Shown: one piece after another, positions 1-8,892 of the stretch
How positions within the stretch are numbered: the first letter of the stretch is position 1
Layout: every line of letters begins with the position of its first letter
Translations under genes and position numbers: made by a program
Notes under the pieces: model-generated
Database searches by the model: none
Told to the model about the DNA's origin: nothing
What the model saw: the letters and a program-made list of their open reading frames with translations, nothing else
Origin: Hydrogenophaga sp.
GTDB taxonomy: Bacteria; Pseudomonadota; Gammaproteobacteria; Burkholderiales; Burkholderiaceae_C
Reading direction: 5' to 3'
Length of the DNA stretch: 35,692 nt
Assembly: GCA_018993155.1 (NCBI GenBank)
Contig: JAGKSX010000059.1
Location: forward strand, 1-35,692

Positions 1-314
1 AAAAAGGGATCGAAGACGATTTCCTGCGGCACGATCCCGATCGAACGGCTGGCGTTGCGGCGGTGCTGATCGATGTCGAAGCCCCAGATGTCGACGCTGC
101 CGGACGTCTTGTTGACCAGCCCTGCAAGGATATTGATCAGCGTCGATTTGCCCGCGCCATTCGGGCCCAGCAGCCCGAAGATCGAGCCTTGCGGCACATC
201 GAAGCTGACCCCGCCAAGCGCCAGCTTGCCTTCGGTCATGGTGCCCTTGGCGCCCTTGGCCGGGGCATAGCGTTTGACGAGGTTTTCGATGCGGATGGCG
301 GGCTGAGCAGACAT
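1..314 (-). CDS. ABC transporter ATP-binding protein (3' truncated by window edge)
   Basis: The first 104 codons of an ABC-type ATPase, starting at the ATG at 314 and running off the window start. The translation begins MSAQPAIRIENLVKRY, typical of the ABC N-terminal strand. It carries a Walker A motif GPNGAGKST at about residues 50-58 and a Q-loop region (IVPQE) near the cut. The ABC signature and Walker B lie outside the window. The family hydrolyses ATP to drive a membrane permease; the LLGPNGAGKSTLINILAGL style is common in ABC-2 type exporters, but the substrate cannot be told. The sequence type resembles Sphingomonadales homologues. It is divergent from the zinc-finger gene at 565. The ATPase identity is sure; the transporter class is inferred. 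Confidence 0.9.
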   Translation of the reverse strand, partial: MSAQPAIRIENLVKRYAPAKGAKGTMTEGKLALGGVSFDVPQGSIFGLLGPNGAGKSTLINILAGLVNKTSGSVDIWGFDIDQHRRNASRSIGIVPQEIVFDPF

Positions 315-564
315 GGCGATGGCCCTAATGCCTCGGCAGGGGACGGGGCAACCGTAATCGTCGGCCATTCACCTGAAGCAGGCTTTCCTACTGCGGGGCG
401 GACTGACAGGATGGGCGGCATGATCGCAGCCATCCTCGCCCGCCTTTTGTCCCCTTTGCCCGGCCTGTGCGCGGGGGCGGGGTTTTTTCGTTTCTGGACT
501 GTGTCTCATGTGTCTCCAACAGGCGGCTTGCGGGGCGCGGGGCGGGGTTGTATCGGCTGGGGGC
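315..564. other. Divergent intergenic region, no gene seen
   Basis: This is 250 bases between two divergent genes. Open frames here lack a plausible start or recognisable product. An imperfect GC-rich hairpin (arms around 451-460 and 472-482) is followed by six T at 483-488 and could be a plus-strand terminator, but no plus-strand gene precedes it, so it is weakly supported. Confidence 0.4.
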
Positions 565-825
565 ATGAGCATTCCTCCTCCTGAAACCCTGCTGGTCGAA
601 ACCCACCGCGTGTCGTGCGACGGCGCAACCGGCATCCGCGGCGGCGCGGGCTTCCGCCCGGCGGCGCTGGGCCATCCGCGCGTGTTTCTTGAAATTGACG
701 AACATGGCTATGTTGATTGCGGCTATTGCGACCGGCGCTTCGTGCTGAAGGGCGGTCCGGCCGATGGCGCGGCGCAAGGCAGCTTGCCTGACATCGCCTC
801 GGGCGCGGATGCAGGCCACGCCTGA
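565..825 (+). CDS. Small zinc-finger domain protein (NDUFS6-like)
   Basis: An 86-residue protein starting MSIPPPETLLVETH at the ATG at 565. It contains the core GHPRVFLEID followed by HGYVDCGYC and DRRF. The C-x2-C pair with a preceding His matches the short zinc-finger proteins (zf-CHCC family) related to the mitochondrial complex I accessory subunit NDUFS6, which are frequent as free-standing small proteins in alphaproteobacteria. Role is inferred as zinc binding, perhaps linked to respiratory complex I assembly; no direct evidence here. Longer in-frame extensions upstream to 508 lack the family pattern and were not used. It is followed by the exported protein at 910 on the same strand. Confidence 0.8.
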   Translation: MSIPPPETLLVETHRVSCDGATGIRGGAGFRPAALGHPRVFLEIDEHGYVDCGYCDRRFVLKGGPADGAAQGSLPDIASGADAGHA

Positions 826-909
826 GCACTGGACCGGGGCGTTACTCATCCGCGGTTCAGGCGCAAGGTGGCATGGCCTGCTGACAATCTTCGACAAGGA
901 GACCTTCGC

Positions 910-1392
910 ATGATTCGTCTGTCCTCCCCTTCGCGACTGTGGGCCGGCTGTGTCGCCGGTGCTCTGGCCCTGAGCGCAGGCCTGCCGGTGGCAGCGCAAT
1001 CGGCGCCCGATCAGGGCGATATCGAGGCCGGAACCCGTGCCGCTGCTCCCACCAAGGGCGAGGCGCGGCTTGCGAAGATGCTTGAAGGACGCGTGGCCGG
1101 TGAACCGCTGTCCTGCATCCGCAACATGCCGAGCCAGCGGATGCAGACCATCGACGGGGTCGCCTATGTCTATGGTTCGGGCAACACCATCTATGTCCAG
1201 CGCACCCGCAGCCCCGAAGCGATCGACGATAATGATACGCTGGTGGTGACCCGCACCAACGGTACGCAGCTGTGCCGCTTCGACATCGCCACGACGATTG
1301 ATCGCTTCAACGGGTTCTTCACCGGAGCGGTGCTGTTCGAGGATTTCGTCCCCTATACCCGCGCCGCAAAAGGCACCGCTGGCGAGGGTTGA
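910..1392 (+). CDS. Exported protein of unknown function
   Basis: A 160-residue protein. The ATG at 910 has a good ribosome binding site (aaggaga, about 10 bases upstream) and opens a clear Sec signal peptide: basic MIRLSSPSRLW, a hydrophobic core AGCVAGALALSAGLP and an AQSA cleavage region. The mature part has two cysteines (LSCIRNMP and QLCRFDIA) that could pair, and a region around IDGVAYVYGSGNTIYVQR that looks like beta structure. I do not recognise a named family; similar short secreted proteins occur in Sphingomonadales. Its last 40 bases overlap the 3' end of the convergent gene ending at 1353. Periplasmic location is inferred from the signal peptide. Confidence 0.75.
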   Translation: MIRLSSPSRLWAGCVAGALALSAGLPVAAQSAPDQGDIEAGTRAAAPTKGEARLAKMLEGRVAGEPLSCIRNMPSQRMQTIDGVAYVYGSGNTIYVQRTRSPEAIDDNDTLVVTRTNGTQLCRFDIATTIDRFNGFFTGAVLFEDFVPYTRAAKGTAGEG

Positions 1393-1910
1393 GCCGGCCC
1401 GGGCCGCAGCGCCGCGCTGGCGCAGGCCACGCCGCTTTCGCAGGCGGTGAGCGCCGCGCCTGATACCCCGCAGGTCGGCGTGCCCGTGAGCCCGATGAAG
1501 CGGCAGCGATGCGCATCCTTGCGGGGAATGGGATCGAGCAGGAGCATGTCCTCGTTCAGCCCGGCAAAAACCTGTTCGGCACGGCGATAGGCGGTGATTT
1601 CGGCATGAACCGTGCCCAGACACGGCGCCGCCGCCAGCGCCACGCGCAGCTCGTCGCGGGCAGCATCCTGGCAGGGCGCGGCGGCTGCCTCAGATGGTGC
1701 GGCATCCGGCAGGGCGGGGGCGGGCACAGAGGTCGCTGGCAGGATCGGCCCATCCCGGCCTTGCGGGCTGGCATGGCGCAGCCGCGCACGCCGCACAGCT
1801 CCTGCCTCGCCCCGAAGCTGCACACCCCGGTGTCGCCCCAGTGCCCACGCGCCAAGCGCCGCCCAGATGATAATTCCGCCCAGCATCACCGGGCCTTCTG
1901 CAAGTACCAT
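1353..1910 (-). CDS. Membrane-anchored protein of unknown function, Cys-containing
   Basis: A 185-residue protein. The ATG at 1910 is preceded by a strong Shine-Dalgarno (ggagg, spacing about 5), which decides the start over an upstream in-frame ATG at 1967. An N-terminal hydrophobic segment (VMLGGIIIWAALGAWALG, residues about 8-25) is a likely signal anchor. An Ala/Pro-rich linker follows, then a C-terminal domain with six cysteines (APCQDA, APCLGT, HRCRF, PTCGVS, TACESG, VACAS). No family is recognised. The convergent overlap with the gene ending at 1392 is small. The coding call rests on the ribosome binding site, the membrane segment and the organised C-terminal half; compositionally biased frames make it less certain. 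Confidence 0.6.
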   Translation of the reverse strand: MVLAEGPVMLGGIIIWAALGAWALGRHRGVQLRGEAGAVRRARLRHASPQGRDGPILPATSVPAPALPDAAPSEAAAAPCQDAARDELRVALAAAPCLGTVHAEITAYRRAEQVFAGLNEDMLLLDPIPRKDAHRCRFIGLTGTPTCGVSGAALTACESGVACASAALRPGPAQPSPAVPFAARV

Positions 1911-2090
1911 CGCCACCTCCCCGTCCAATCCATCGGGGGAAGCGTCCCGCAGCCCGCCCCGAAGCACACAGCATCATGTGCGTCAGCCGACCCCCTCCAG
2001 AATCGGCCTGTCGCAGTTCTACAAACTGCCGCACGAAACAGACGGGGAGAATGCGGGTGACTACCTAGAGCGCGAAAGGTGGGGCAATGC

Positions 2091-3065
2091 TCAGGCGCGG
2101 GCCATGGCCTGCATCCGGGCAATGATCTCCTCAGCTTGCAGCATGATCCGGTCGATCAGCTCCTGACAGGTGGGAATATCGTGGATCAGCCCTGCCACCA
2201 TGCCGCAGCTCCACGCGCCTTCGTCCATCGCACCTTCGGTCATGATCTTGGGGTAAACGCCTGCAACCTCGGGCAGGATGTCCTGAATGGTGATGGCATC
2301 GCCCAGCGCCTTTTCCTTCTGGATCAGGCGCTCGACCGCGGCATTGTTGAGCACGCGTTCGGTGTTCCTGAGCGGGCGCATCACCAGCCGCGTGTCAAGT
2401 TCGCTGGCGGCAAGGATCGCCTGCTTCACGTTGTCATGAACGGGCGCTTCCTTGGTCGCGATGAAGCGGGTGCCCATGTTCATCCCCTGCGCGCCCATCG
2501 CCAAGGACGCGACCAGACTGCGCCCGTCGGCCATGCCGCCGCTGGAGACAAAGGGGATTTCCAGCTCGTCCGCAGCACGGGGCAGCAGGATGAAGTTGGG
2601 CACGTCATCCTCGCCCGGGTGGCCGCCGCATTCGAACCCGTCGACGCTCACCGCATCGCAGCCGATCTCCTGCGCTTTCAGGGAGTGGCGCACGCTGGTG
2701 CACTTGTGGATCACCTTGATCCCGGCATCCTTGAGCGGCGGCAGCAGTTCGACCGGGTTGCGCCCCGCCGTCTCGACCACCTTCACGCCCCCTTCGATCA
2801 CTGCCTTGACGAGGCCCGGATAATCGGGCGGCGTCAGGGTCGGCAGGATGGTGAGGTTCACGCCGAAGGGCTTGTCGGTCATGTCCTTGCAGCGCGCAAT
2901 TTCATTGGCGAGCTTTTCAGGCGTGCCCTGCGTGAGGCCCGTGATGATCCCCAGCCCCCCGGCATTGGAGACCGCCGCCGCCATCTCGGCAAAGCCGACA
3001 TAGTGCATCCCCCCCTGAATGATCGGGTGCTGGATGCCGAACATTTCAGTGATGGCAGTCTTCAT
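2091..3065 (-). CDS. Nitronate monooxygenase-family NAD(P)H:flavin oxidoreductase
   Basis: A 324-residue TIM-barrel flavoprotein of the nitronate monooxygenase / 2-nitropropane dioxygenase family. The start is the ATG at 3065, giving MKTAITEMFGIQHPIIQGGM, the standard family opening, with a purine-rich gggagaga upstream. Typical elements are PIIQGGM, GGLGIITG, the FMN-binding segment VSVDGFECGGHPGED, the phosphate-binding part VSSGGMADGRS and GAQGMNMGTRF. Enzymes of this family oxidise nitronates with FMN and oxygen, or act as enoyl reductases or quinone reductases; the exact substrate cannot be assigned. Many Sphingomonadales carry this gene in lipid or aromatic catabolism contexts. It is divergent from the PAP2 gene at 3204. 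Confidence 0.88.
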   Translation of the reverse strand: MKTAITEMFGIQHPIIQGGMHYVGFAEMAAAVSNAGGLGIITGLTQGTPEKLANEIARCKDMTDKPFGVNLTILPTLTPPDYPGLVKAVIEGGVKVVETAGRNPVELLPPLKDAGIKVIHKCTSVRHSLKAQEIGCDAVSVDGFECGGHPGEDDVPNFILLPRAADELEIPFVSSGGMADGRSLVASLAMGAQGMNMGTRFIATKEAPVHDNVKQAILAASELDTRLVMRPLRNTERVLNNAAVERLIQKEKALGDAITIQDILPEVAGVYPKIMTEGAMDEGAWSCGMVAGLIHDIPTCQELIDRIMLQAEEIIARMQAMARA

Positions 3066-3203
3066 CTCGTGTCTCTCCCGTGCAAAGCCATGTTTGCGCG
3101 GGAGACAAGCCGAGTTGCGCAGGGCTTTCAAGCCTGCTTTTGAGAGGGCCTGCATACTCTGCGCCAAGCCGTAACGTCAGCCAGTCCCGGATTTTTCCTC
3201 GCC

Positions 3204-3800
3204 ATGCGCCTGCCTGCCATCCTCGCCCTTGTTGCCGCCATGATCGGGGGCACGAGTTTTGCCCTGCAAGGGCCGCTGCCGGGAGATGTCGCGGTGACAC
3301 TGGCGATGCAGGCGATGCTGGGAGCCGAACCGGGCTGGGCCGGGTGGCTGACCAATACGGCCAAGGCGCCGCTGCTGTGGGGCACGCTTACGCTTGCCAC
3401 GCTGCTGGCCGGATTGAGCGCCCCGCGCCCGCTGCGATGGGTGCGCGCGCTGGCGGTGCCGCTGGCTTATGCCTTGGCCTTTGCCGCCGACAAGGCCCTG
3501 CGCGCCGCGATCTTCGTGCCCCGCCCCGATCCGGCGCTGGTGCACGTGGCCGATCCCGCCACATCGAGCGGCCTGCCCTCGACCTTCGGCCTGGTCTACG
3601 GAGCGATCTTCGGGGTAGTGCTGCTGGCGCGGGGAGAGGCAAAAGGCCGCCTTGTCGCGGGCGTGCTGTTTGGCGTGGGGCTTGCCGCGCGTATCGTGCT
3701 CGGCGGGCACTGGCCAAGCCAGATGCTGGCCTCTGCCACGCTCGGCCTGCTGCTGGCCTCAGCGGCGCTGACCATGACCGCACGCCTGCGCCGGTCCTGA
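3204..3800 (+). CDS. PAP2-family membrane protein with degenerate catalytic motifs
   Basis: A 198-residue, very hydrophobic protein with about five or six transmembrane segments, fitting the PAP2 (type 2 phosphatidic acid phosphatase) fold. Motif 1 is present as R100-x6-R107-P108 with Arg for the usual Lys. Motif 2, normally PSGH, reads P125-S-T-F, so the histidine is missing. Motif 3 keeps R163-x5-H169 but ends in Gln173 rather than Asp. The family removes phosphate from lipid phosphates at the membrane, but loss of the motif 2 His suggests a changed or lost activity. The start at 3204 gives a normal membrane signal. The stop is 118 bases from the convergent YceI gene. Confidence 0.75.
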   Translation: MRLPAILALVAAMIGGTSFALQGPLPGDVAVTLAMQAMLGAEPGWAGWLTNTAKAPLLWGTLTLATLLAGLSAPRPLRWVRALAVPLAYALAFAADKALRAAIFVPRPDPALVHVADPATSSGLPSTFGLVYGAIFGVVLLARGEAKGRLVAGVLFGVGLAARIVLGGHWPSQMLASATLGLLLASAALTMTARLRRS

Positions 3801-3918
3801 AGCGAGGACGTACCGGGCGACAGAGATGCGTTGGGATCGGTGCGCGCTCTTGCCACCCGGCACATCCGGAAATGGCGCAGCGCCTCTCCCGCTGCCTTGA
3901 TTCAGGACAAACTCAGCG

Positions 3919-4554
3919 TCAGCTGCGCGTAAAGGAGAGGTTAAAGGTCACCGGCACGGCAGGTGTGATCGAGGGCAGCTGGGCCAGCGCACGCAATTCG
4001 CCCAGTTCGTCGGTGAGGCCGAACATGTCGGTCGAGACAATCACCGGCGCGGTCGGCACCACGGTCACGCGGTCGGCCGAGACGCGGGTGACGAGCACCT
4101 CGGTTTCGATGTCGCTCGATGCGCCCTTGATCGTCACGTTCGCCTTCAGGGGCCGGGTCAGCGACTGGCCCACCGCAAGACCGGCAAAGGCGGCCGGGTC
4201 GAGCTTGGCCGTCACGCTCGCCTTTGGATTGCCTGCCACATCGAAGAAGATCTCGCGCATCCGTTCGTTGCGGATATCGACCCCGGTGTTGACCGAAGCC
4301 AAGTCGATGGCGAGGCTGGCGCTGCCATCGGGCGAGACGCTCCCCGAAAGGGTGTCGAAGCGATTGGCCTCGGCCACTTCGCCCGCCTTGATCGAGACAT
4401 AGGACAGCCGGGACCCCGCCGGATCGAGCGCCCAGGCCCCTTCGGTAACGGCAACAGGCGCGCTCGCCTCAGCCGGTGGTGCCTCAGACTCTGGCCCGGC
4501 GCAGGCGGCAAGGGAGAGGGCGGCGGCGAGTGGTAACAGGCGAAGCATCAGCAT
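3919..4554 (-). CDS. YceI-family lipoprotein
   Basis: A polypeptide of 211 residues beginning MLMLRLLPLAAALSLAACAG, a lipoprotein signal with lipobox LAAC, so it is likely tethered in the cell envelope. A second ATG six bases downstream (4548) is an equally good start. After an Ala/Pro/Glu linker the mature part has YceI features: W-x-LDPAGSRLSYVSIKAG, a RFDTLSGSVSPDGSASLAIDL stretch, VNTGVDIRNERMRE and FFDVAGNPKA. YceI proteins form a lipocalin-like barrel that binds polyisoprenoids or amphiphiles in the periplasm. It lies 61 bases downstream of guaA on the same strand; it converges with the PAP2 gene. An upstream in-frame start at 4659 would overlap guaA and hide the signal, so it was not used. 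Confidence 0.87.
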   Translation of the reverse strand: MLMLRLLPLAAALSLAACAGPESEAPPAEASAPVAVTEGAWALDPAGSRLSYVSIKAGEVAEANRFDTLSGSVSPDGSASLAIDLASVNTGVDIRNERMREIFFDVAGNPKASVTAKLDPAAFAGLAVGQSLTRPLKANVTIKGASSDIETEVLVTRVSADRVTVVPTAPVIVSTDMFGLTDELGELRALAQLPSITPAVPVTFNLSFTRS

Positions 4555-4615
4555 GAGGCCCGCGATATGCGATTTGGCGGCAGTGCGGAAGGGGCGGATC
4601 AGCGCGCGGCGCGGA

Positions 4616-6190
4616 TCACTCCCACTCGATCGTCCCCGGCGGCTTGGAGGTGTAGTCATAGACCACCCGGTTGATGCCCTTCACTTCGTTGACGATGCGG
4701 GTGGCCACGCGGGTCAGGAAGCTGGCGTCATAGGGGAAGACATCCGCCGTCATCCCATCTGTGGAGGTGACAGCGCGCAAGGCGCAAACCGAATCGTAAG
4801 TGCGCCCGTCGCCCATCACGCCCACGGTCTTGACCGGCAGCAGAACGGCGAAAGCCTGCCAAATCGCGTCATAAAGGCCCGCATTGCGAATTTCCTCAAG
4901 GTAGATCGCGTCGGCCTTCCTCAGGATGTCGCAGCGTTCCTTGGTGACTTCGCCGGGGATGCGGATCGCAAGGCCGGGGCCGGGGAAGGGGTGACGGCCA
5001 ACGAAGGCGGGCGGAAGGCCCAATTCGCGGCCGAGATCGCGGACCTCGTCCTTGAACAATTCGCGCAAGGGTTCGACCAGCGCCATGTTCATGCGTTCGG
5101 GCAGGCCGCCGACATTGTGGTGGCTCTTGATCGTGACGCTTGGGCCTCCGGTGAAGCTGACGCTTTCGATCACGTCGGGATAGAGCGTCCCCTGCGCCAG
5201 GAACTCGGCCCCGCCGATCTTGCGCGCTTCCTCTTCGAACACATCGATAAAGGTCTTGCCGATGAACTTGCGCTTGGCCTCCGGATCGGTGAGGCCCGCA
5301 AGCCCGCCGAGGAACAGTTCCTCCGCCTCAACATGGACCAGCGGGATATTGTAGTGATCGCGGAACAGGGTCACGACCTGTTCGGCCTCGTTCATGCGCA
5401 TGAGGCCGTGGTCGACGAAGACGCAGGTCAGCTGATCGCCGATTGCCTCGTGGATCAACACCGCCGCAACAGCCGAATCGACCCCGCCGCTCAGGCCGCA
5501 AATCACTCGCTTGTCGCCCACCTGTGCACGGATTTCAGCGATCTTGGTCTGGCGGAACTCGGCCATCGTCCAATCGCCTGCAAGCCCGCAGACGTGGCGC
5601 ACAAAGTTGGCGATCAGGCGCGCGCCATCGGGAGTGTGCACCACCTCGGGATGGAACTGCGTACCGTAGAACTTGCGCGCCTCATCCGCGATCACCGCGA
5701 AGGGTGCGCCATCCGAGGTGGCGACGATCTCGAATCCGGGGGCAAAGGCGGTGACCTTGTCGCCGTGGCTCATCCACACCTTGAGCATGCCGTGGCCTTC
5801 GGGGGTGGTGAAGTCGGCGATGTTCTTGAGCAGCGCCGTGTGACCCCGGGCGCGCACCTCGGCGTAGCCGAATTCGCGCGTGTGCGAGCCTTCCACCTTG
5901 CCGCCCAGCTGCTGCGCCATGGTCTGCATGCCGTAGCAGATGCCCAGAACCGGAATGCCGAGTTCGTACACCGCTTCAGGCGCCTTGTCGTCCACCTCGT
6001 ACACGCTGGCGTGGCTGCCGGAGAGGATCACGCCCTTGAGCTGCCCGTCGGCGGCGAACTCGCGCACCCACTCGCTGCTGACATCGCAGGGATGCACTTC
6101 GCAGTACACATGGGCTTCGCGCACGCGGCGGGCGATCAGCTGGGTGACCTGGGAACCGAAATCGAGGATGAGGATTTTCTGGTGCTGCAT
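4616..6190 (-). CDS. guaA: GMP synthase (glutamine-hydrolysing); chimeric between two taxa
   Basis: A 524-residue GuaA, which converts XMP to GMP using ATP and glutamine. The start [20 protein letters not shown] at 6190 is the usual one. The class I amidotransferase domain has Cys85 (GICYGMQ), His180 and Glu182 (QFHPE); the ATP-pyrophosphatase P-loop SGGVDS is at 234-239; the C-terminal dimerisation domain ends in PPGTIEWE. Length is normal for the family. Residues 1-137 read as Comamonadaceae (for example [14 protein letters not shown]), while residues after about 147 ([20 protein letters not shown] onward) read as Sphingomonadales. The switch falls in [10 protein letters not shown], bases 5750-5779. 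The ORF is intact, but it probably exists in neither organism. Confidence 0.9.
   Translation of the reverse strand: MQHQKILILDFGSQVTQLIARRVREAHVYCEVHPCDVSSEWVREFAADGQLKGVILSGSHASVYEVDDKAPEAVYELGIPVLGICYGMQTMAQQLGGKVEGSHTREFGYAEVRARGHTALLKNIADFTTPEGHGMLKVWMSHGDKVTAFAPGFEIVATSDGAPFAVIADEARKFYGTQFHPEVVHTPDGARLIANFVRHVCGLAGDWTMAEFRQTKIAEIRAQVGDKRVICGLSGGVDSAVAAVLIHEAIGDQLTCVFVDHGLMRMNEAEQVVTLFRDHYNIPLVHVEAEELFLGGLAGLTDPEAKRKFIGKTFIDVFEEEARKIGGAEFLAQGTLYPDVIESVSFTGGPSVTIKSHHNVGGLPERMNMALVEPLRELFKDEVRDLGRELGLPPAFVGRHPFPGPGLAIRIPGEVTKERCDILRKADAIYLEEIRNAGLYDAIWQAFAVLLPVKTVGVMGDGRTYDSVCALRAVTSTDGMTADVFPYDASFLTRVATRIVNEVKGINRVVYDYTSKPPGTIEWE
5750..5779. other. Probable chimeric assembly junction inside guaA
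   Basis: This 30-base stretch encodes [10 protein letters not shown] (guaA residues 138-147), a motif present in both alpha- and betaproteobacterial GuaA. To its right (higher coordinates) all genes are of Comamonadaceae type; to its left all are of Sphingomonadales type. A shared word of this length is enough for a short-read assembler to join two genomes. The position is inferred from protein character and could be off by a few tens of bases. Confidence 0.75.
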
Positions 6191-6210
6191 GGCGTGACGG
6201 TGGACTTCTG

Positions 6211-6242
6211 AAAAAAACAAGGGTCGTCACGAAGGACGACCC
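6211..6242 (-). terminator. Intrinsic terminator / possible attenuator between guaB and guaA
   Basis: On the minus strand an 8-bp perfect stem (GGGTCGTC, 6-base loop, GACGACCC; bases 6221-6242) is followed by a T-rich tract (TTGTTTTTTT, 6211-6220). The tract ends only 20 bases before the guaA ATG at 6190. There is no room for a promoter between the two, so guaA must be transcribed through this hairpin. Confidence 0.8.
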
Positions 6243-6344
6243 GTTGGGCGAGCGGCCCCCCCATCCAGGGGCACCGCGGAACCGGCTTTGCCGGGCCGCT
6301 GGTGCCGCCCCTCGGGGGTGACGCCGCAGGCGGCGCGGGGGGTC
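6243..6344. repeat. GC-rich intergenic element with nested inverted repeats
   Basis: The spacer between the guaB stop and the terminator holds several inverted repeats: AGCGGCCC (6251-6258) with GGGCCGCT (6293-6300), CCGGC (6282-6286) with GCCGG (6290-6294), and CGCCG (6322-6326) with CGGCG (6331-6335). The overall character resembles dispersed palindromic intergenic repeats seen in Comamonadaceae genomes; that comparison is from memory and only one copy is in the window. Confidence 0.45.
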
Positions 6345-7973
<1,629 letters not shown>

Positions 7974-7986
7974 CTAAACTCCGCCA

Positions 7987-8559
7987 ATGCCTCAAAAACG
8001 CCCTTCGAAGCCGTCCTGGCGAGCGCCTCTGGCGGCGGGATTCCTGCTGCTGGTCTGCTCGACCGCCTCCGCGCAATGGGTCTGGAAGGAAGGTGATCGC
8101 AAGGTGTTCAGCGACACCGCACCCCCCGCCAGCGTGCCCGACAAGAACATCCTCAAGCGCCCCGGCGGCGGCAGCGCCCCGATGCCCGCGCCGGCAGCGG
8201 CCGCTCCCGCCAACACCGAGACCGGAGCAGCGTCCCCCGCGGGTGCGGCGCCTCAGGCGGCAGCCCCTCAGCTGCCCACGGTCGACAAGGAACTCGAAGC
8301 CAAGAAGAAACAGGCCGAACAAACCGAGGCCGCTCGCCTGAAGGCCGAGGAGCAGCGCGTCGCGCAGGCGCGCACCGAGAGCTGCAACCGCGCCAAGCAG
8401 GCCAAGGCCACGCTGGATTCCGGCGTGCGCCTGGCCACCACCAATGCCAAGGGCGAGCGCGAGGTCATGGACGACAAGGCCCGCACCGCCGAGGCCAAGC
8501 GGCTGGATGACGTGATGCGCAGCAACTGCGGGCCGATGCCCAAGGCCGGCCCTCAGTAA
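7987..8559 (+). CDS. DUF4124 domain-containing exported protein
   Basis: A 190-residue protein with an N-terminal signal peptide (hydrophobic core AAGFLLLVCSTASA, cleavage near residue 29). The mature protein begins with a DUF4124-type segment, WVWKEGDRKVFSDTAPP, a short beta-rich motif common in Comamonadaceae periplasmic proteins. An Ala/Pro-rich linker follows, then a charged, probably coiled-coil helix (KELEAKKKQAEQTEAARLKA), and a C-terminal part with two cysteines (ESCNRAKQ and RSNCGPMP). The function of DUF4124 proteins is unknown; an envelope role is inferred. It is divergent from guaB and overlaps the convergent rnfH gene by 7 bases. Confidence 0.85.
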   Translation: MPQKRPSKPSWRAPLAAGFLLLVCSTASAQWVWKEGDRKVFSDTAPPASVPDKNILKRPGGGSAPMPAPAAAAPANTETGAASPAGAAPQAAAPQLPTVDKELEAKKKQAEQTEAARLKAEEQRVAQARTESCNRAKQAKATLDSGVRLATTNAKGEREVMDDKARTAEAKRLDDVMRSNCGPMPKAGPQ

Positions 8560-8882
8560 CCGGCCTTCGACCCCGGGCGCCGGCGGGCGAACAGCCCCGT
8601 GGAGCGTGCGCCCTGCCCCATGAAGCGTTCGCGGCGCGCCACCTTCGGGTCCACGCGCAACCCACGAACCACCTCCACCCGGTCACCCTCGCGCAACACC
8701 CGGTCCCAACCGGCCTTGCGCCCCCAGATGCCGAGCGCCAGCGGTTCGGCCTCAATGTCGGGAAAGCGCAGCAGCCAAGCCGCCTGATCGAGTGCCTGGC
8801 GCAGCGTGCAACCCTCGGGCACGTCGAGCACCTCTTCCACCACCTCGCGGGGCGACGGAGCGTGAATCAGTGTGATCTTCAT
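8553..8882 (-). CDS. rnfH: RnfH-family ubiquitin-like protein
   Basis: A 109-residue small protein with the RnfH/UPF0125 beta-grasp pattern: a first strand MKITLIHAPSP, then VPEGCTLRQALDQA, a LALGIWGRKA turn and the terminal LREGDRVEVVRGLRVDPKVARRER, which is the conserved family end. The family has a ubiquitin-like fold and unknown biochemical function; some members are found with Rnf electron transport operons, but here it sits beside the ratA-like gene, a common arrangement in proteobacteria (smpB-ratA-rnfH). The ratA stop lies 10 bases upstream of its start, so the two are probably cotranscribed. Confidence 0.88.
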   Translation of the reverse strand: MKITLIHAPSPREVVEEVLDVPEGCTLRQALDQAAWLLRFPDIEAEPLALGIWGRKAGWDRVLREGDRVEVVRGLRVDPKVARRERFMGQGARSTGLFARRRPGSKAGY

Positions 8883-8892
8883 GGGATCGTGA

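Noticed and set aside
63-584. Open frame of 173 codons on the plus strand
   Set aside because: It runs antisense through the ABC ATPase and into the intergenic region; the product is low-complexity Ala/Gly/Arg-rich with no domain, as expected for a shadow frame in high-GC DNA.
388-1623. Long minus-strand frame of 411 codons
   Set aside because: It covers two plus-strand genes with good ribosome binding sites and gives an Arg/His/Ala-rich product without a recognisable family.
4616-6190. Recent homologous recombination between an alpha- and a betaproteobacterial guaA in one cell
   Set aside because: Recombination would leave the same host on both sides of the exchanged segment. Here the hosts differ on the two sides for all visible genes, which fits an assembly chimera better.
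4553-6211. 552-codon plus-strand frame opposite guaA
   Set aside because: It mirrors guaA exactly; such long antisense frames are common in high-GC genes. The same holds for the long frames opposite guaB, typA, infB, nusA, yejA and the decarboxylase gene.
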